Source of the DNA: Amycolatopsis iheyensis
GTDB taxonomy: Bacteria; Actinomycetota; Actinomycetes; Mycobacteriales; Pseudonocardiaceae
Assembly: GCF_024703995.1 (NCBI RefSeq)
Contig: NZ_JAMXQV010000017.1
Coordinates: forward strand, 62,001 to 126,000
Direction of reading: 5' to 3'
Length of the DNA: 64,000 nucleotides
A program made the position numbers and the translations under genes. Position 1 is the stretch's first letter. The number at the start of each line of letters is the position of its first letter. Shown here in pieces: positions 44,097-52,437 of the stretch. A model generated the notes under the pieces. It did not search any database, was not told where the DNA came from, and saw nothing but the letters and a program-made list of their open reading frames with translations.

Positions 44097-45242
44097 ATGC
44101 CGGTCGAATTCCTGGGCATCGGAGGCACGCACGACGGGTCGGAGACGCACGCGCGCTCCGGCGGGGTGTTCGACAAGGAGTACACGCTGCGCCTGGCCCG
44201 CGCGCACGAGGACTTCGGCTGGGACCGGGTGCTGTTCGCCTACGGCTCCGGCTCGCCCGATCCCGCGCAGGCGGCCGCGTACGTCGCCACGAAGCTCGAC
44301 AAGCTGCAGATCCTGCTCGCGCACCGCCCGAACGTCTCGTACCCGACGTTCGCGGCCAAGACGTTCGCCTCGCTGGACCAGATCTCCGACGGCCGCCTGA
44401 CGGTGCACTTCATCACCGGCGGCAACGACCACGAGCAGCAGCGCGAAGGCGACTACCTGACGAAGGACCAGCGCTACGCACGCACCCGCGAAGCCATCCG
44501 GATCATCAAGAAAGCCTGGACGTCGGACGAGCCGTTCGGCTTCGAAGGCGAGTACTACCGCTTCGCGGACTACGTCAGCGACATCAAGCCCGTGCAGCAG
44601 CCGCGCCCCGGCGTCTCCTTCGGTGGCTCGTCGCCGGCCGCGTACGCCGCGGGTGGCGCCGAGGCCGACATCTACTGCCTCTGGGGTGAGCCGCTGGCCC
44701 AGACCGCCGAGCAGATCGAGTCGGTGAAGGCGGCGGCGCTGGCCGCCGGCCGCGCGGACGTGCCCCGGATCCAGGTGGCGTTCCGGCCGATCATCGCGCC
44801 GACGGAGGAGCTGGCCTGGGAAAAGGCCTACGCGACGGTGGGCGCGATCAAGGACCGCACGAAGGGCGGCCGGCCGCTGACCCGCCGCCACAAGCTGACC
44901 GAGCCGGAGAACACCGGCTCGCAGCGGCTGCTGGCGCTGGCGGCCCAGGGCGAGCGGTTCGACCGCGCGCTGTGGACCCCGACGGCCGCCGCGACCGGCG
45001 GCGCGGGCAACTCGAACGCGCTGGTCGGGACGCCGGAGACGGTCGCGCAGGCCCTGCTGGACTACTACGACCTCGGCGTGGAAATCCTGTCGGCGCGCGG
45101 CTACGACATGCTCGGCGACACGATCGACTTCGGCCGGCACGTGATCCCGATCGTCCGGGAAGAGGTGGCCAAGCGAGACGCCGCACGAGCCGCTTCGCAC
45201 CCGCGGACACCCGCGGAGGACGCCCTCGCCGTCGACGGCTGA
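44097..45242 (+). CDS. LLM-class flavin monooxygenase, SsuD/alkanesulfonate type
   Basis: 381 residues of bacterial luciferase-like fold, close to alkanesulfonate monooxygenase, which uses FMNH2 and O2 to desulfonate organosulfonates. SDGRLTVHFITGGNDHEQQREGD (active-site region, in two parts) and FGGSSPAAY are typical. No sulfur-uptake genes are adjacent. AAGGGG precedes the ATG. A perfect 30-bp hairpin terminator follows. Confidence 0.85.
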   Translation: MPVEFLGIGGTHDGSETHARSGGVFDKEYTLRLARAHEDFGWDRVLFAYGSGSPDPAQAAAYVATKLDKLQILLAHRPNVSYPTFAAKTFASLDQISDGRLTVHFITGGNDHEQQREGDYLTKDQRYARTREAIRIIKKAWTSDEPFGFEGEYYRFADYVSDIKPVQQPRPGVSFGGSSPAAYAAGGAEADIYCLWGEPLAQTAEQIESVKAAALAAGRADVPRIQVAFRPIIAPTEELAWEKAYATVGAIKDRTKGGRPLTRRHKLTEPENTGSQRLLALAAQGERFDRALWTPTAAATGGAGNSNALVGTPETVAQALLDYYDLGVEILSARGYDMLGDTIDFGRHVIPIVREEVAKRDAARAASHPRTPAEDALAVDG

Positions 45243-45260
45243 TCCAGCGTCGTTCCCCCG

Positions 45261-45294
45261 GTAGCCACCTCGCGGCCGCGAGGTGGCTACTTTT
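45261..45294 (+). terminator. Factor-independent terminator
   Basis: A perfect 30-bp palindrome (arms GTAGCCACCTCGCGG / CCGCGAGGTGGCTAC) followed by TTTT, 18 bp after the LLM monooxygenase stop. It is the clearest intrinsic terminator in the window. Confidence 0.85.
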
Positions 45295-45556
45295 GCCTCT
45301 GGTCCTGGGCCAAGGGGTACGGAATGATCCATTGGTGACTCCTGGGCGACCGGTCGGACACTGCGGGCTATCGTCTGACACGTTCGGGGAGCTCCGTGAC
45401 ACCTTCGATACCGGCAAAAGAACCTAGAGATTCACCAACAGTCACGGGACACTAGCTGGAGTAACTCACGTACCGTGACTGCCCCATGACCGGCTGATTC
45501 GTGCGCCACCGCTGGTCAGGCGCGCCGCGGTCTGCACAAGAGGTCGGGAGAAACGC
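45295..45556 (+). promoter_or_regulatory. Noncoding upstream region of MFS gene with long-loop inverted repeat
   Basis: No convincing gene in 262 bp. CAGTCACGG (45439-45447) and CCGTGACTG (45473-45481) are perfect 9-bp inverted arms 25 bp apart, possibly an operator pair or mRNA stem. No attenuator T-tract follows. The promoter of the MFS gene must lie here, but I cannot place it. Confidence 0.4.
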
Positions 45557-46816
45557 ATGGCCGCACCGCCGGACCGGGTCACGTTCCGCGAGGTGTTCGG
45601 GATCGCCGAGTTCCGCGCGCTCTGGTTCGCGGAGCTGCTGTCGATGGCCGGCGACCAGCTCGCGAGAGTCGCGCTGTCCGTGCTCGTGTTCACCGGTACC
45701 GGCTCGGCCACGCTCACCGGCCTCACCTACGCGCTGACGTTCGCCCCGTCGCTGGTCGGCGGCATCTTCCTGACCGGCCTCGCCGACCGCTTCCCGCGCC
45801 GCTCGGTGATGGTCGCCGTCGACGTCGCCCGCGCCGTGCTCATCGGCCTCGTCGTGCTGCCCGGCCTGCCCTTCTGGCTCGTGTGCGTGTTCGTCGGCGG
45901 CGTCTCGCTGCTGAACCCGCCGTTCAAGGCGTCCCAGCTGGCCCTGCTGCCGCAGGTGCTCGAGGGCGACCGGTTCGTCGTCGGCATGGGCATCCGCAGC
46001 ATGACCGTGCAGTCGGCCCAGCTGCTCGGCTTCGCCGGCGGCGGCGCACTGCTGCTGGCCGTCGAACCACGCATCGCGCTGGCCATCGACGCGGCGACGT
46101 TCCTGCTCTCGGCGCTCGTCGTCCGGCTCGGCCTGCACGCCCGGCCCGCCGCGGCGACCGGCGAGAAGCGCAAGAAGTTCCTCGCGATGATCAGCACCGG
46201 CGGTGCCGTGGCCTTCCGCGACTCGGCGCTGTGCTCGCTCGTGCTGTTCACCTGGCTGATGGGCCTGCTCCCGGTGTACGAGGGCATCGCGGCGCCGTAC
46301 GTCGCTTCGGCGGGTGGCGGCTCGGCCGCGATCGGCCTGCTGCTGGCCGCCGACCCGGTCGGCAGCGTGATCGGCACGTTCATCTACACCCGCTGGGTGC
46401 CGGCGAAGGTCCGGCCGCGGCTGATCGGGCTGATGTCGCTGCTCTGCGCGATCCCGCTGCTGCTGTGCCTGCTGCAGCCCGGGCCGTGGGTGTCGATCGG
46501 GCTGTTCGTCGTCTCCGGCGGGTTCGGCACGATCGCGCTGCTGCAGGCGACGGCGTCGCTCACGCTGGCGGTGCCCGACGAGACCCGCGCTCAGACGATG
46601 GGGCTGTCCAACACCGGTCTGACGACGATGCTCGGCATCAGCCCGTTGATCGGCGGGCTGCTGGCGGACCACGTCAGCCCACAGAGCACCGTCGGCATCT
46701 TCGGTCTTGTCGGAATCGTAATCACGCTGCCACTGGCTCTGGTCTGGCAGCGGAGCCTGGGCGGGAACCCCGGACGATGGGTCGACGAAGAAGCCACACG
46801 CGCGGAACATGCATGA
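45557..46816 (+). CDS. MFS transporter, drug/siderophore exporter-like
   Basis: 419 residues, about 12 membrane helices of the MFS_3/enterobactin-exporter-like branch: FRALWFAELLSMAGDQLARVALSVLVF at the N-terminus (spanning helix 1) and LADRFPRRSVMV between helices 2 and 3. It probably exports a small molecule. GGGAGA precedes the ATG. The upstream noncoding stretch carries an inverted repeat. Confidence 0.82.
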   Translation: MAAPPDRVTFREVFGIAEFRALWFAELLSMAGDQLARVALSVLVFTGTGSATLTGLTYALTFAPSLVGGIFLTGLADRFPRRSVMVAVDVARAVLIGLVVLPGLPFWLVCVFVGGVSLLNPPFKASQLALLPQVLEGDRFVVGMGIRSMTVQSAQLLGFAGGGALLLAVEPRIALAIDAATFLLSALVVRLGLHARPAAATGEKRKKFLAMISTGGAVAFRDSALCSLVLFTWLMGLLPVYEGIAAPYVASAGGGSAAIGLLLAADPVGSVIGTFIYTRWVPAKVRPRLIGLMSLLCAIPLLLCLLQPGPWVSIGLFVVSGGFGTIALLQATASLTLAVPDETRAQTMGLSNTGLTTMLGISPLIGGLLADHVSPQSTVGIFGLVGIVITLPLALVWQRSLGGNPGRWVDEEATRAEHA

Positions 46817-47022
46817 CATGCCCCAGCGCGTGGGCCTGACCTGCGCGACCTTGGCGGTGCGGCTAGTCGGTCACTGTTCCTTCGTGCGCATCGCTGGTCA
46901 CCCTTCATCCGGCGTCAGAGAAAAGGTACACACCTTCGCCCCTTGTGGACAGGCGGCAAACGGGCTGAAACTGTGCGTGAGTAGTTTGTCACGGCATAGT
47001 TGCGCAAGCCAATGGGGGAAAG

Positions 47023-48300
47023 ATGATTACATCGGGGGAACAGACTGGACAAGGCTCGGTTTCTCTGATCCGTAACTGGGCTCTGTGGACGCGGCCACGC
47101 ATGTGGATCGCGGTCACGCTCGCGGCGATGTCCGTGATGGTGGTCTGGACCGCTGCCACGGTCGTGGTGGTTCCGGTGACGAGCGGCGCGCTGGGGATGT
47201 TCGCGCTGATCACCGGGCTCGCCGTGGCGCAGACGGAGATCAGCCGCCGGATCGAGCGCCAGCGCCGCAGCCTGAGCAAGGGCCCGCACATCAGCACCAC
47301 GTCGGTGTGGCTGGTGCCGGCGAGCCTGCTCCTGCCGCCGCAGCTCGTCGCCGCGCTGGGCCTGGTGCTCTACGTCTACCTCGCCTTCCGCAGCTGGTCC
47401 GGCACCCGGCCGGGACAGCCGCACCGCGTCGCCGCCAACATGACGACGGCGATCCTTTCCGGACTGGCGGCGAACCTCGTGGGACCGGTGGGGACCGGCC
47501 ACACGGTGGCGACCGTCGGCGCGGCGGCGCTCGTGTTCTTCGCGGTCAACACCGCGCTCACCGGCCTCGGCCTGTACTGCGCGGACCCGGCCAAGGCCAC
47601 CCTCGCGTCCTGCCTGGGCACCATGGACGACAACCTGCTGGAGCTCGCGCTGCTGTCGGTCGGCGGGCTGCTGACGATGATGCTGGCCGACGAGCCGTAC
47701 CTGTCCGTCCTGGTCATCCTGCCGCTCTACATCCTGCAGCGGTCCGTGCTGATCAAGCGGCTCGAGGAGCTGGCCACCACCGACCAGAAGACGCAGCTGC
47801 TCAACGCCGTCACCTGGCAGGACGGCGCCCAGCGCGAGATTTCGCGCGCGCAGCGCGAACAGGGCAGCTTCGGCGCCATGATGATCGACCTCGACCACTT
47901 CAAGCGGATCAACGACACCTACGGGCACCTCGCGGGGGACGACGTGCTCAAGGCGGTCGCCGCCGTGGTCAAGCAGGAGACCCGGGCCCACGACCTGGTC
48001 GGCCGGTTCGGCGGCGAGGAGTTCGTCGCGCTGCTGCCCGCGACGTCCAAAGAGGACGCCATCGTCACGGCGGAGCGGATCCGGCAGCGGGTCAGCGAGC
48101 TGATCATCAGCACCACGACCAACGAAGGCGCCGCCGTCGACATCGAACGCCAGACGGCGTCCATCGGCGTCGCCGCCTACCCGCTCGACGGGTCGTCGAT
48201 CGAGGAAGTGATGTCCTCGGCCGACGCCGCCGTCTACGCGGCCAAGCACGGCGGCCGCAACCGGGTGGTCGGGTCCCCGGCGCTGATGGCCGCGGCTTAG
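47023..48300 (+). CDS. Membrane diguanylate cyclase (GGDEF)
   Basis: 425 residues. The N-terminal 235 hold about six or seven membrane helices. The GGDEF domain follows, with IDLDHFKRINDTYGHLAGD (metal and nucleotide binding) and active-site GGEEF at 330-334. RAHD at 321-324 is the RxxD product-inhibition site, five residues before GGEEF. It makes cyclic di-GMP, a developmental signal in actinomycetes. There is no EAL domain. GGGGGAAAG precedes the ATG. It is tail-to-tail with the TetR gene. Confidence 0.9.
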   Translation: MITSGEQTGQGSVSLIRNWALWTRPRMWIAVTLAAMSVMVVWTAATVVVVPVTSGALGMFALITGLAVAQTEISRRIERQRRSLSKGPHISTTSVWLVPASLLLPPQLVAALGLVLYVYLAFRSWSGTRPGQPHRVAANMTTAILSGLAANLVGPVGTGHTVATVGAAALVFFAVNTALTGLGLYCADPAKATLASCLGTMDDNLLELALLSVGGLLTMMLADEPYLSVLVILPLYILQRSVLIKRLEELATTDQKTQLLNAVTWQDGAQREISRAQREQGSFGAMMIDLDHFKRINDTYGHLAGDDVLKAVAAVVKQETRAHDLVGRFGGEEFVALLPATSKEDAIVTAERIRQRVSELIISTTTNEGAAVDIERQTASIGVAAYPLDGSSIEEVMSSADAAVYAAKHGGRNRVVGSPALMAAA

Positions 48301-48304
48301 CGCC

Positions 48305-48949
48305 CTACCTGAGCCGGTCGATCACGTCGCTCGCCTTCGTCTGCAGGCGGGCGACGCCGCCGACGGTGAATTCGGTGAGCAGGTCGATCAGGGCCTCCTG
48401 GTCGGGCGGCGCGCCGTCCCAGGTGGCCTGGACCAGTGACTCGGTCATCGCGAAGAACAACGTGACGAGCGCGCGGTCGGCGCGGCCCGAGTCGATGCCG
48501 TGCGCGGCCCACCGCTTGCGGCTCGCGTCGGCGTAGACGACGGCCAGCCGCTCCCTCAACCGGGTGAGGGCGGGGTCGCCCGCGCGCTCGGCCGCGCGGA
48601 GCACGCCGTAGGCCTCGGGGGAGTCCGCGACGAAGGTGACCATGTTGGCGTAGTTGTCCCGCGCCCAGGCCCGCAGCCCGGGCTGCGGGTCGGTCACCGA
48701 CGGGCCCGCGATGGCTTCGAACGCCCGCTCCTCGGTTTCGGCCACGACCTCGGCGAACAGCGTCGCGCGGTCGCCGAACTGCTCGTAGACGGCCTGGCGC
48801 GAGACGCCGGCTTCGCGGGCGATCTGCTCGATCGTCGCGCCCTGCATCCCGTGCTGCGCGACGACCTTCGCCGTCGCGGTCAGCACGCGGGCGCGTTGCT
48901 CCCCGACCGGGAGCTTGCGCGGCCGTCCGCGCGGCGCCGGGCTTGACAT
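48305..48949 (-). CDS. TetR family transcriptional regulator
   Basis: 214 residues. Helix-turn-helix at about 15-60 (ARVLTATAKVVAQHGMQG, EQIAREAGVSRQAVYEQF) and a helical C-terminal ligand domain. The ATG at 48949 follows GAGGTG. It is divergent from a secreted lipase gene 88 bp away, with an inverted repeat between, so it probably represses the lipase and itself. Confidence 0.87.
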   Translation of the reverse strand: MSSPAPRGRPRKLPVGEQRARVLTATAKVVAQHGMQGATIEQIAREAGVSRQAVYEQFGDRATLFAEVVAETEERAFEAIAGPSVTDPQPGLRAWARDNYANMVTFVADSPEAYGVLRAAERAGDPALTRLRERLAVVYADASRKRWAAHGIDSGRADRALVTLFFAMTESLVQATWDGAPPDQEALIDLLTEFTVGGVARLQTKASDVIDRLR

Positions 48950-48979
48950 GGTGGCCCACCTCACGTGATTCTTTTTCCG

Positions 48980-49001
48980 ACACCTCTGTCTGAAAAGGTG
49001 T
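48980..49001. promoter_or_regulatory. Candidate TetR operator upstream of lipase
   Basis: ACACCT and AGGTGT, a perfect inverted repeat with a 10-bp spacer, 36 bp upstream of the lipase start and 30 bp upstream of the TetR start. Spacing and position suit a TetR dimer. Confidence 0.5.
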
Positions 49002-49037
49002 TCCCCGCGCACTAGTCCTGCTCAACGAGGAGCAAGC

Positions 49038-50252
49038 ATGCGTATCTTCTCTCGCCGCGCCCTCTCCGCGGCGGTCGCCACGGTTTCCGTCCTGGTCCTG
49101 GCGACACCCGGCGCCTCCGCCGCGTCCTTCTACGATCCCCCGTCACCCCTGCCGGCCGGGAGCGACGGCGACGTCATCCGGCACGAGACGTCGACGTTCT
49201 ACATCGACCCGGTCAAGCTGATCAAGGCCGACGCCGGGGTCCAGCGGATCATGTACCGCAGCACCGACACGCACGGCTCGCCGATCGCCGTCACCGGCAC
49301 GGTGCTGACCCCGCGGTCGGCTTGGTCCGGCTCGGGAGCGCGTCCGATCGTCTCCTACGCCGTCGGCACGCAGGGCGAGGGCGACGACTGCGCGCCGTCG
49401 AAAGCGCTTGCCGCCGGCTTCGAGTACGAAGGGCCGTTCATCGCCGGGCTGCTGGCGCGGGGCTACGGCGTCGTCGTGACCGACTACGAGGGGCTCGGCA
49501 CACCGGGCGACCACACGTACGTCAACCGCGCGGCGGAAGGGCACGCGGTGCTCGACGCGATCCGCGCGGCGCAGCGGCTGCCGGAAGCAGGCCTGCCGGA
49601 CGACGGCCCGGTCGCGATCGCGGGCTACTCCCAGGGCGGCGGCGCGTCGGCCGCGGCGGCGGAGCTGCAGCCGAGCTACGCGCCCGAGCTGAAGCTGAAG
49701 GGCGCGTACGCGGGCGCGGTGCCGGCGGACCTCGCTTCGGTCGCGAAGAACCTCGACGGCCACTACGCGGTCGGCTTCCTGGGGTTCGCGCTGGTCAGCA
49801 TGAACTACGCGTACCCGGAGCTGAACATCCCGGCGCTGCTCAACGCCCGCGGCAAGCAGCTGTTCGAGCAGGTGCGCACCGAGTGCACGGTGGAAGCCAT
49901 CGTCGCGCACGCGTTCACGCAGTCGTCGACGCTGACCAACGACGGCCGCTCGCTCGTCGCCTACCTCGGTGAAGAGCCGTACCGGTCGCGGGTGGCCGAG
50001 CAGAAGATCGGGTCGCTGAAGCCGTCGGCGCCGGTGCTGATCGTCCACAGCGCACTCGACGACATCGTGCCCTACGCGCAGGACCGCGACCTGGGCCGGA
50101 CGTGGTGCGGCAAGGGCGTGAAGGTGCAGTTCAGCACGTCGCTGGTGCCGACGCACGTGCTCGGCGCGGTGCGGGCGTACCCGGAGGCGTTCGCCTGGCT
50201 GGAGGCGCGCTTCGCGGGTCTCCCGGCCTTCGGCAACTGCGGCCTCTTCTGA
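49038..50252 (+). CDS. Secreted lipase (secretory lipase family)
   Basis: 404 residues. A signal peptide (SAAVATVSVLVLATPGASA) precedes an alpha/beta hydrolase of the LIP family. The nucleophile elbow is GYSQGG (Ser about 198), with VVVTDYEGLGTPG before it and the late HVLGA region providing the likely His. It hydrolyses triglycerides or steryl/long-chain esters outside the cell. GAGGAG precedes the ATG. It is divergent from a TetR gene and followed by a perfect palindromic repeat. Confidence 0.87.
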   Translation: MRIFSRRALSAAVATVSVLVLATPGASAASFYDPPSPLPAGSDGDVIRHETSTFYIDPVKLIKADAGVQRIMYRSTDTHGSPIAVTGTVLTPRSAWSGSGARPIVSYAVGTQGEGDDCAPSKALAAGFEYEGPFIAGLLARGYGVVVTDYEGLGTPGDHTYVNRAAEGHAVLDAIRAAQRLPEAGLPDDGPVAIAGYSQGGGASAAAAELQPSYAPELKLKGAYAGAVPADLASVAKNLDGHYAVGFLGFALVSMNYAYPELNIPALLNARGKQLFEQVRTECTVEAIVAHAFTQSSTLTNDGRSLVAYLGEEPYRSRVAEQKIGSLKPSAPVLIVHSALDDIVPYAQDRDLGRTWCGKGVKVQFSTSLVPTHVLGAVRAYPEAFAWLEARFAGLPAFGNCGLF

Positions 50253-50266
50253 GGTCTGCCGCGGCT

Positions 50267-50312
50267 CTCGTGAGTGTTTAGGGCGGTTAGAACCGCCCTA
50301 AACACTCACGAG
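50267..50312. repeat. Perfect 46-bp palindromic repeat (possible terminator)
   Basis: 22-bp perfect arms (left arm begins CTCGTGAGTGTTTAGGGCGG) separated by AG. It lies 14 bp after the lipase stop and just before the convergent DUF3151 stop, so it may stop transcription both ways. A decayed copy of the same element is at 8699. Confidence 0.75.
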
Positions 50313-50320
50313 GCCGGGTG

Positions 50321-50731
50321 TCACTTGAGGCCGGTGGCTTCCGCGGCGGCCGGGTCGGAGTCGGCGAGGAACGTCCGGCAGCGGTCGTACTCCTCGGTCT
50401 CGCCGATCTTCCCGGCGGCCTTTCCCAGCACGGCGAGGGCACGCAGAAACCCCTGGTTGGGGCGGTGCGACCAGGGCACCGGGCCGAAGCCCTTCCAGCC
50501 GGCGCGACGCAGCTGGTCGAGCCCGCGGTGGTACCCGGTGCGCGCGTAGGCGTACGCGGCGACGGTCTCACCCGCCTCGAAGGCCTTCTCGGCGAGCGAA
50601 GCCCACGCCTCGCTGTAGTCGGGGTGTTCGGCGGCGACGGCGGCCGGGTCGGTCCCGGCGTCGAGCGCGGCCTGGGCGGCGGTGTGCTCGGGCAGCAGCG
50701 TCGGCTCGGGGCCGAGCAGGTTGTGCGTCAT
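50321..50731 (-). CDS. DUF3151 protein
   Basis: 136 residues of the actinobacterial DUF3151 family: THNLLGPEPTLLP at the start and FGPVPWSHRPNQGFLRALA near the end. Cytoplasmic helical protein, function unknown. The family start is the ATG at 50731. An ATG three codons upstream (50740) has a better-placed GAGGG. A tiny membrane-peptide frame lies immediately upstream on the same strand. Confidence 0.82.
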   Translation of the reverse strand: MTHNLLGPEPTLLPEHTAAQAALDAGTDPAAVAAEHPDYSEAWASLAEKAFEAGETVAAYAYARTGYHRGLDQLRRAGWKGFGPVPWSHRPNQGFLRALAVLGKAAGKIGETEEYDRCRTFLADSDPAAAEATGLK

Positions 50732-50747
50732 GCCGCCCATTCTGCCC

Positions 50748-50834
50748 TCAGAAGAAAAGGGCTCCGAGCACCCCGCCACCGGCCAGGATCAGCGCGCCGA
50801 CCAGGACGGCGGCCACAACTCGTTTCGGCATCAT
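50748..50834 (-). CDS. Possible 28-residue membrane peptide
   Basis: MMPKRVVAAVLVGALILAGG then a short hydrophobic tail: a basic start and a single membrane helix. AGGGTG lies 8 bases before the ATG. The stop is 7 bp before a possible DUF3151 start (50740), so the two could be co-translated. Its size makes the call uncertain. Confidence 0.35.
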   Translation of the reverse strand: MMPKRVVAAVLVGALILAGGGVLGALFF

Positions 50835-50950
50835 GGCGGCACACCCTGCCAACTCGCGCGCGTCGAACGCAAATCGTCCACCCTTAGGGGTGAATCCCGA
50901 TTTTCGCGTCCTTTGCCACGCTCTTGGCCCACTCGTGACCATGACCGGCC

Positions 50951-52162
50951 ATGATGTCCGGCATGGCCAAGGCAGTCGACGTCCCGGTGGACGTGATCCC
51001 GCGCAGCCCCCTGGGCAAGACGCGGCTGTTCTTCACGCGGCACTGGCACCGCGGCGCCCCCGGGCAGCCGACGCCGGACTGGGTGCTCCGGTTCTGCTAC
51101 GGGATGTGGCTGGCGGCGTTCGCGTTCAAGCTGCTCGGCTCGTCGTGGGACATGTCGTGGCACTTCATGTGGCTACGCGACGACCTGGCGCCCCCGCACC
51201 TGATCAACACGGTCGGCACGGTGATCATCGTCGTGCTGGTGGCGATCCACAGCTACACGGGCCTGGGGTGTGATCGCCGCTCACTGCGGCTGATGCAGAT
51301 CGGCCTGCTGGTGTTCCTGGTGGCGGCGCCGCTGGACGTGATCAACCACCGCGTCAACGGCCTGGACCTGACCGCGTGGAGCCCGTCCCACATGATGTTG
51401 TACCTGGGCACGGGCATCATGCAGGCGGGCGTGCTGCTGGGTTGGCTGCGGCTGTCGCCACCGGGCCGCTTCCGGACGGGCGTGCTGCTCGCGCTGTGGG
51501 CGTTCTTCCTGGAGAACACGTTCTTCCCGAACGGCCAGCAGGAGTACGGGATCCTGGGGTTGCGCGCGTGGGAACGCGGGGCGCCGGAGGCCGAGCCGTC
51601 GCTGCTTTCGTTCGCGGCCAACCAGATCGGCCACCCGGTCGACCGCGCGGCGATCCTGCACTTCACGATGCCGATTCCTTCGTGGGTGTACCCGGTTTGG
51701 GGCATCGGGGTGATGGCGTTGATCTTGGCTTTGGCGCGGCGCACTTTGGGCTTCCGCTGGGCGGCGACTTCTGTCGCCTTGGCTTATGTCGCGTACCGGT
51801 CGGTGATGTGGCCGCTGCTGCTCTGGCTGGGCTTCCCGGTGTCGACGGTGCCGTTCTACCTGGTCTTCGTGGGTCTCGCGGTGGATCTGGCGTTCACTGT
51901 CGGGATCGGGGTGGTTCGGGCCGGAGCGGGTGCGCTGCTGGTGACGGCGTTCGGGTACGGGGCGTTCTGGGTGCAGTCGCAGTTCCGCCCGTGGGTCCTG
52001 GGCGACGCGCACACGGAGTCGGCCCCACCGGTGGCGTACTGGACGGCTTTGGTGGTGCTGGTGGGGGTGTTCGCGCTGTGGGCGGCGGCCGGTCCGGCTT
52101 CCCGGCGGTGGACCGCGCGACGAGATCCAGGCGTAGCACAGGGTGCTACACTTGCTTCGTGA
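50951..52162 (+). CDS. Hypothetical polytopic membrane protein
   Basis: 403 residues with about nine membrane helices and no transporter or enzyme motif that I recognise. Notable are WDMSWHFMW and INHRVNGLDLTAWSPSHMMLY, rich in His, Trp and Asp, which may be ligand- or metal-related. An ATG cluster at 50951-50965 leaves the start uncertain. From about 51.7 kb, TTG/TTT codons are commoner than in neighbours. Its stop overlaps the antitoxin start and its 3' end contains the toxin-antitoxin operator. Confidence 0.7.
   Translation: MMSGMAKAVDVPVDVIPRSPLGKTRLFFTRHWHRGAPGQPTPDWVLRFCYGMWLAAFAFKLLGSSWDMSWHFMWLRDDLAPPHLINTVGTVIIVVLVAIHSYTGLGCDRRSLRLMQIGLLVFLVAAPLDVINHRVNGLDLTAWSPSHMMLYLGTGIMQAGVLLGWLRLSPPGRFRTGVLLALWAFFLENTFFPNGQQEYGILGLRAWERGAPEAEPSLLSFAANQIGHPVDRAAILHFTMPIPSWVYPVWGIGVMALILALARRTLGFRWAATSVALAYVAYRSVMWPLLLWLGFPVSTVPFYLVFVGLAVDLAFTVGIGVVRAGAGALLVTAFGYGAFWVQSQFRPWVLGDAHTESAPPVAYWTALVVLVGVFALWAAAGPASRRWTARRDPGVAQGATLAS
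52133..52149. promoter_or_regulatory. Toxin-antitoxin operator/promoter
   Basis: GTAGCAC-AGG-GTGCTAC, perfect 7-bp arms, within the 3' end of the membrane-protein gene. A TACACT -10-like hexamer (52147-52152) overlaps it and lies 6 bp before the antitoxin GTG, fitting leaderless transcription repressed by the antitoxin. Confidence 0.55.
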
Positions 52163-52437
52163 AGATCATCAGCCAGCGTGAACTCCGCAATGGCTCCGCC
52201 GCGGTCATGGACGCCGTCGAAGCCGGCGAGACCTTCCACGTCACGCGCAACGGCGTGGAGATCGCCGAGCTGCGACCACTCACCCAGCGGCGCCGATTCA
52301 CCGCAGAAGAACTGGTGGAGCGCCACAAGCGACTGCCCAGGGTAGACGCAGCCGAGATGCGTCGAGAGGCCGACGAGTTCTTCGGAGAAGGCCGCATCGG
52401 CGACGACGACAACCCGTGGGAGCGCACCCGTGGCTGA
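52159..52437 (+). CDS. Type II antitoxin, Phd/YefM-VapB type
   Basis: 92 residues. The N-terminal DNA-binding Phd fold (KIISQRELRNGSAAVMDAVE, then GETFHVTRNGVEIAELRP) is followed by an acidic, flexible C-terminus that would wrap the toxin. It neutralises the PIN toxin encoded downstream (8-bp overlap) and probably represses the operon through the 7-bp-arm operator just upstream. The GTG overlaps the stop of the membrane-protein gene by 4 bp. Confidence 0.88.
   Translation: MKIISQRELRNGSAAVMDAVEAGETFHVTRNGVEIAELRPLTQRRRFTAEELVERHKRLPRVDAAEMRREADEFFGEGRIGDDDNPWERTRG

Noticed and set aside
46809..47075. Short open frame between the MFS and diguanylate cyclase genes
   Set aside because: It overlaps both genes, has no ribosome site and no recognisable sequence.
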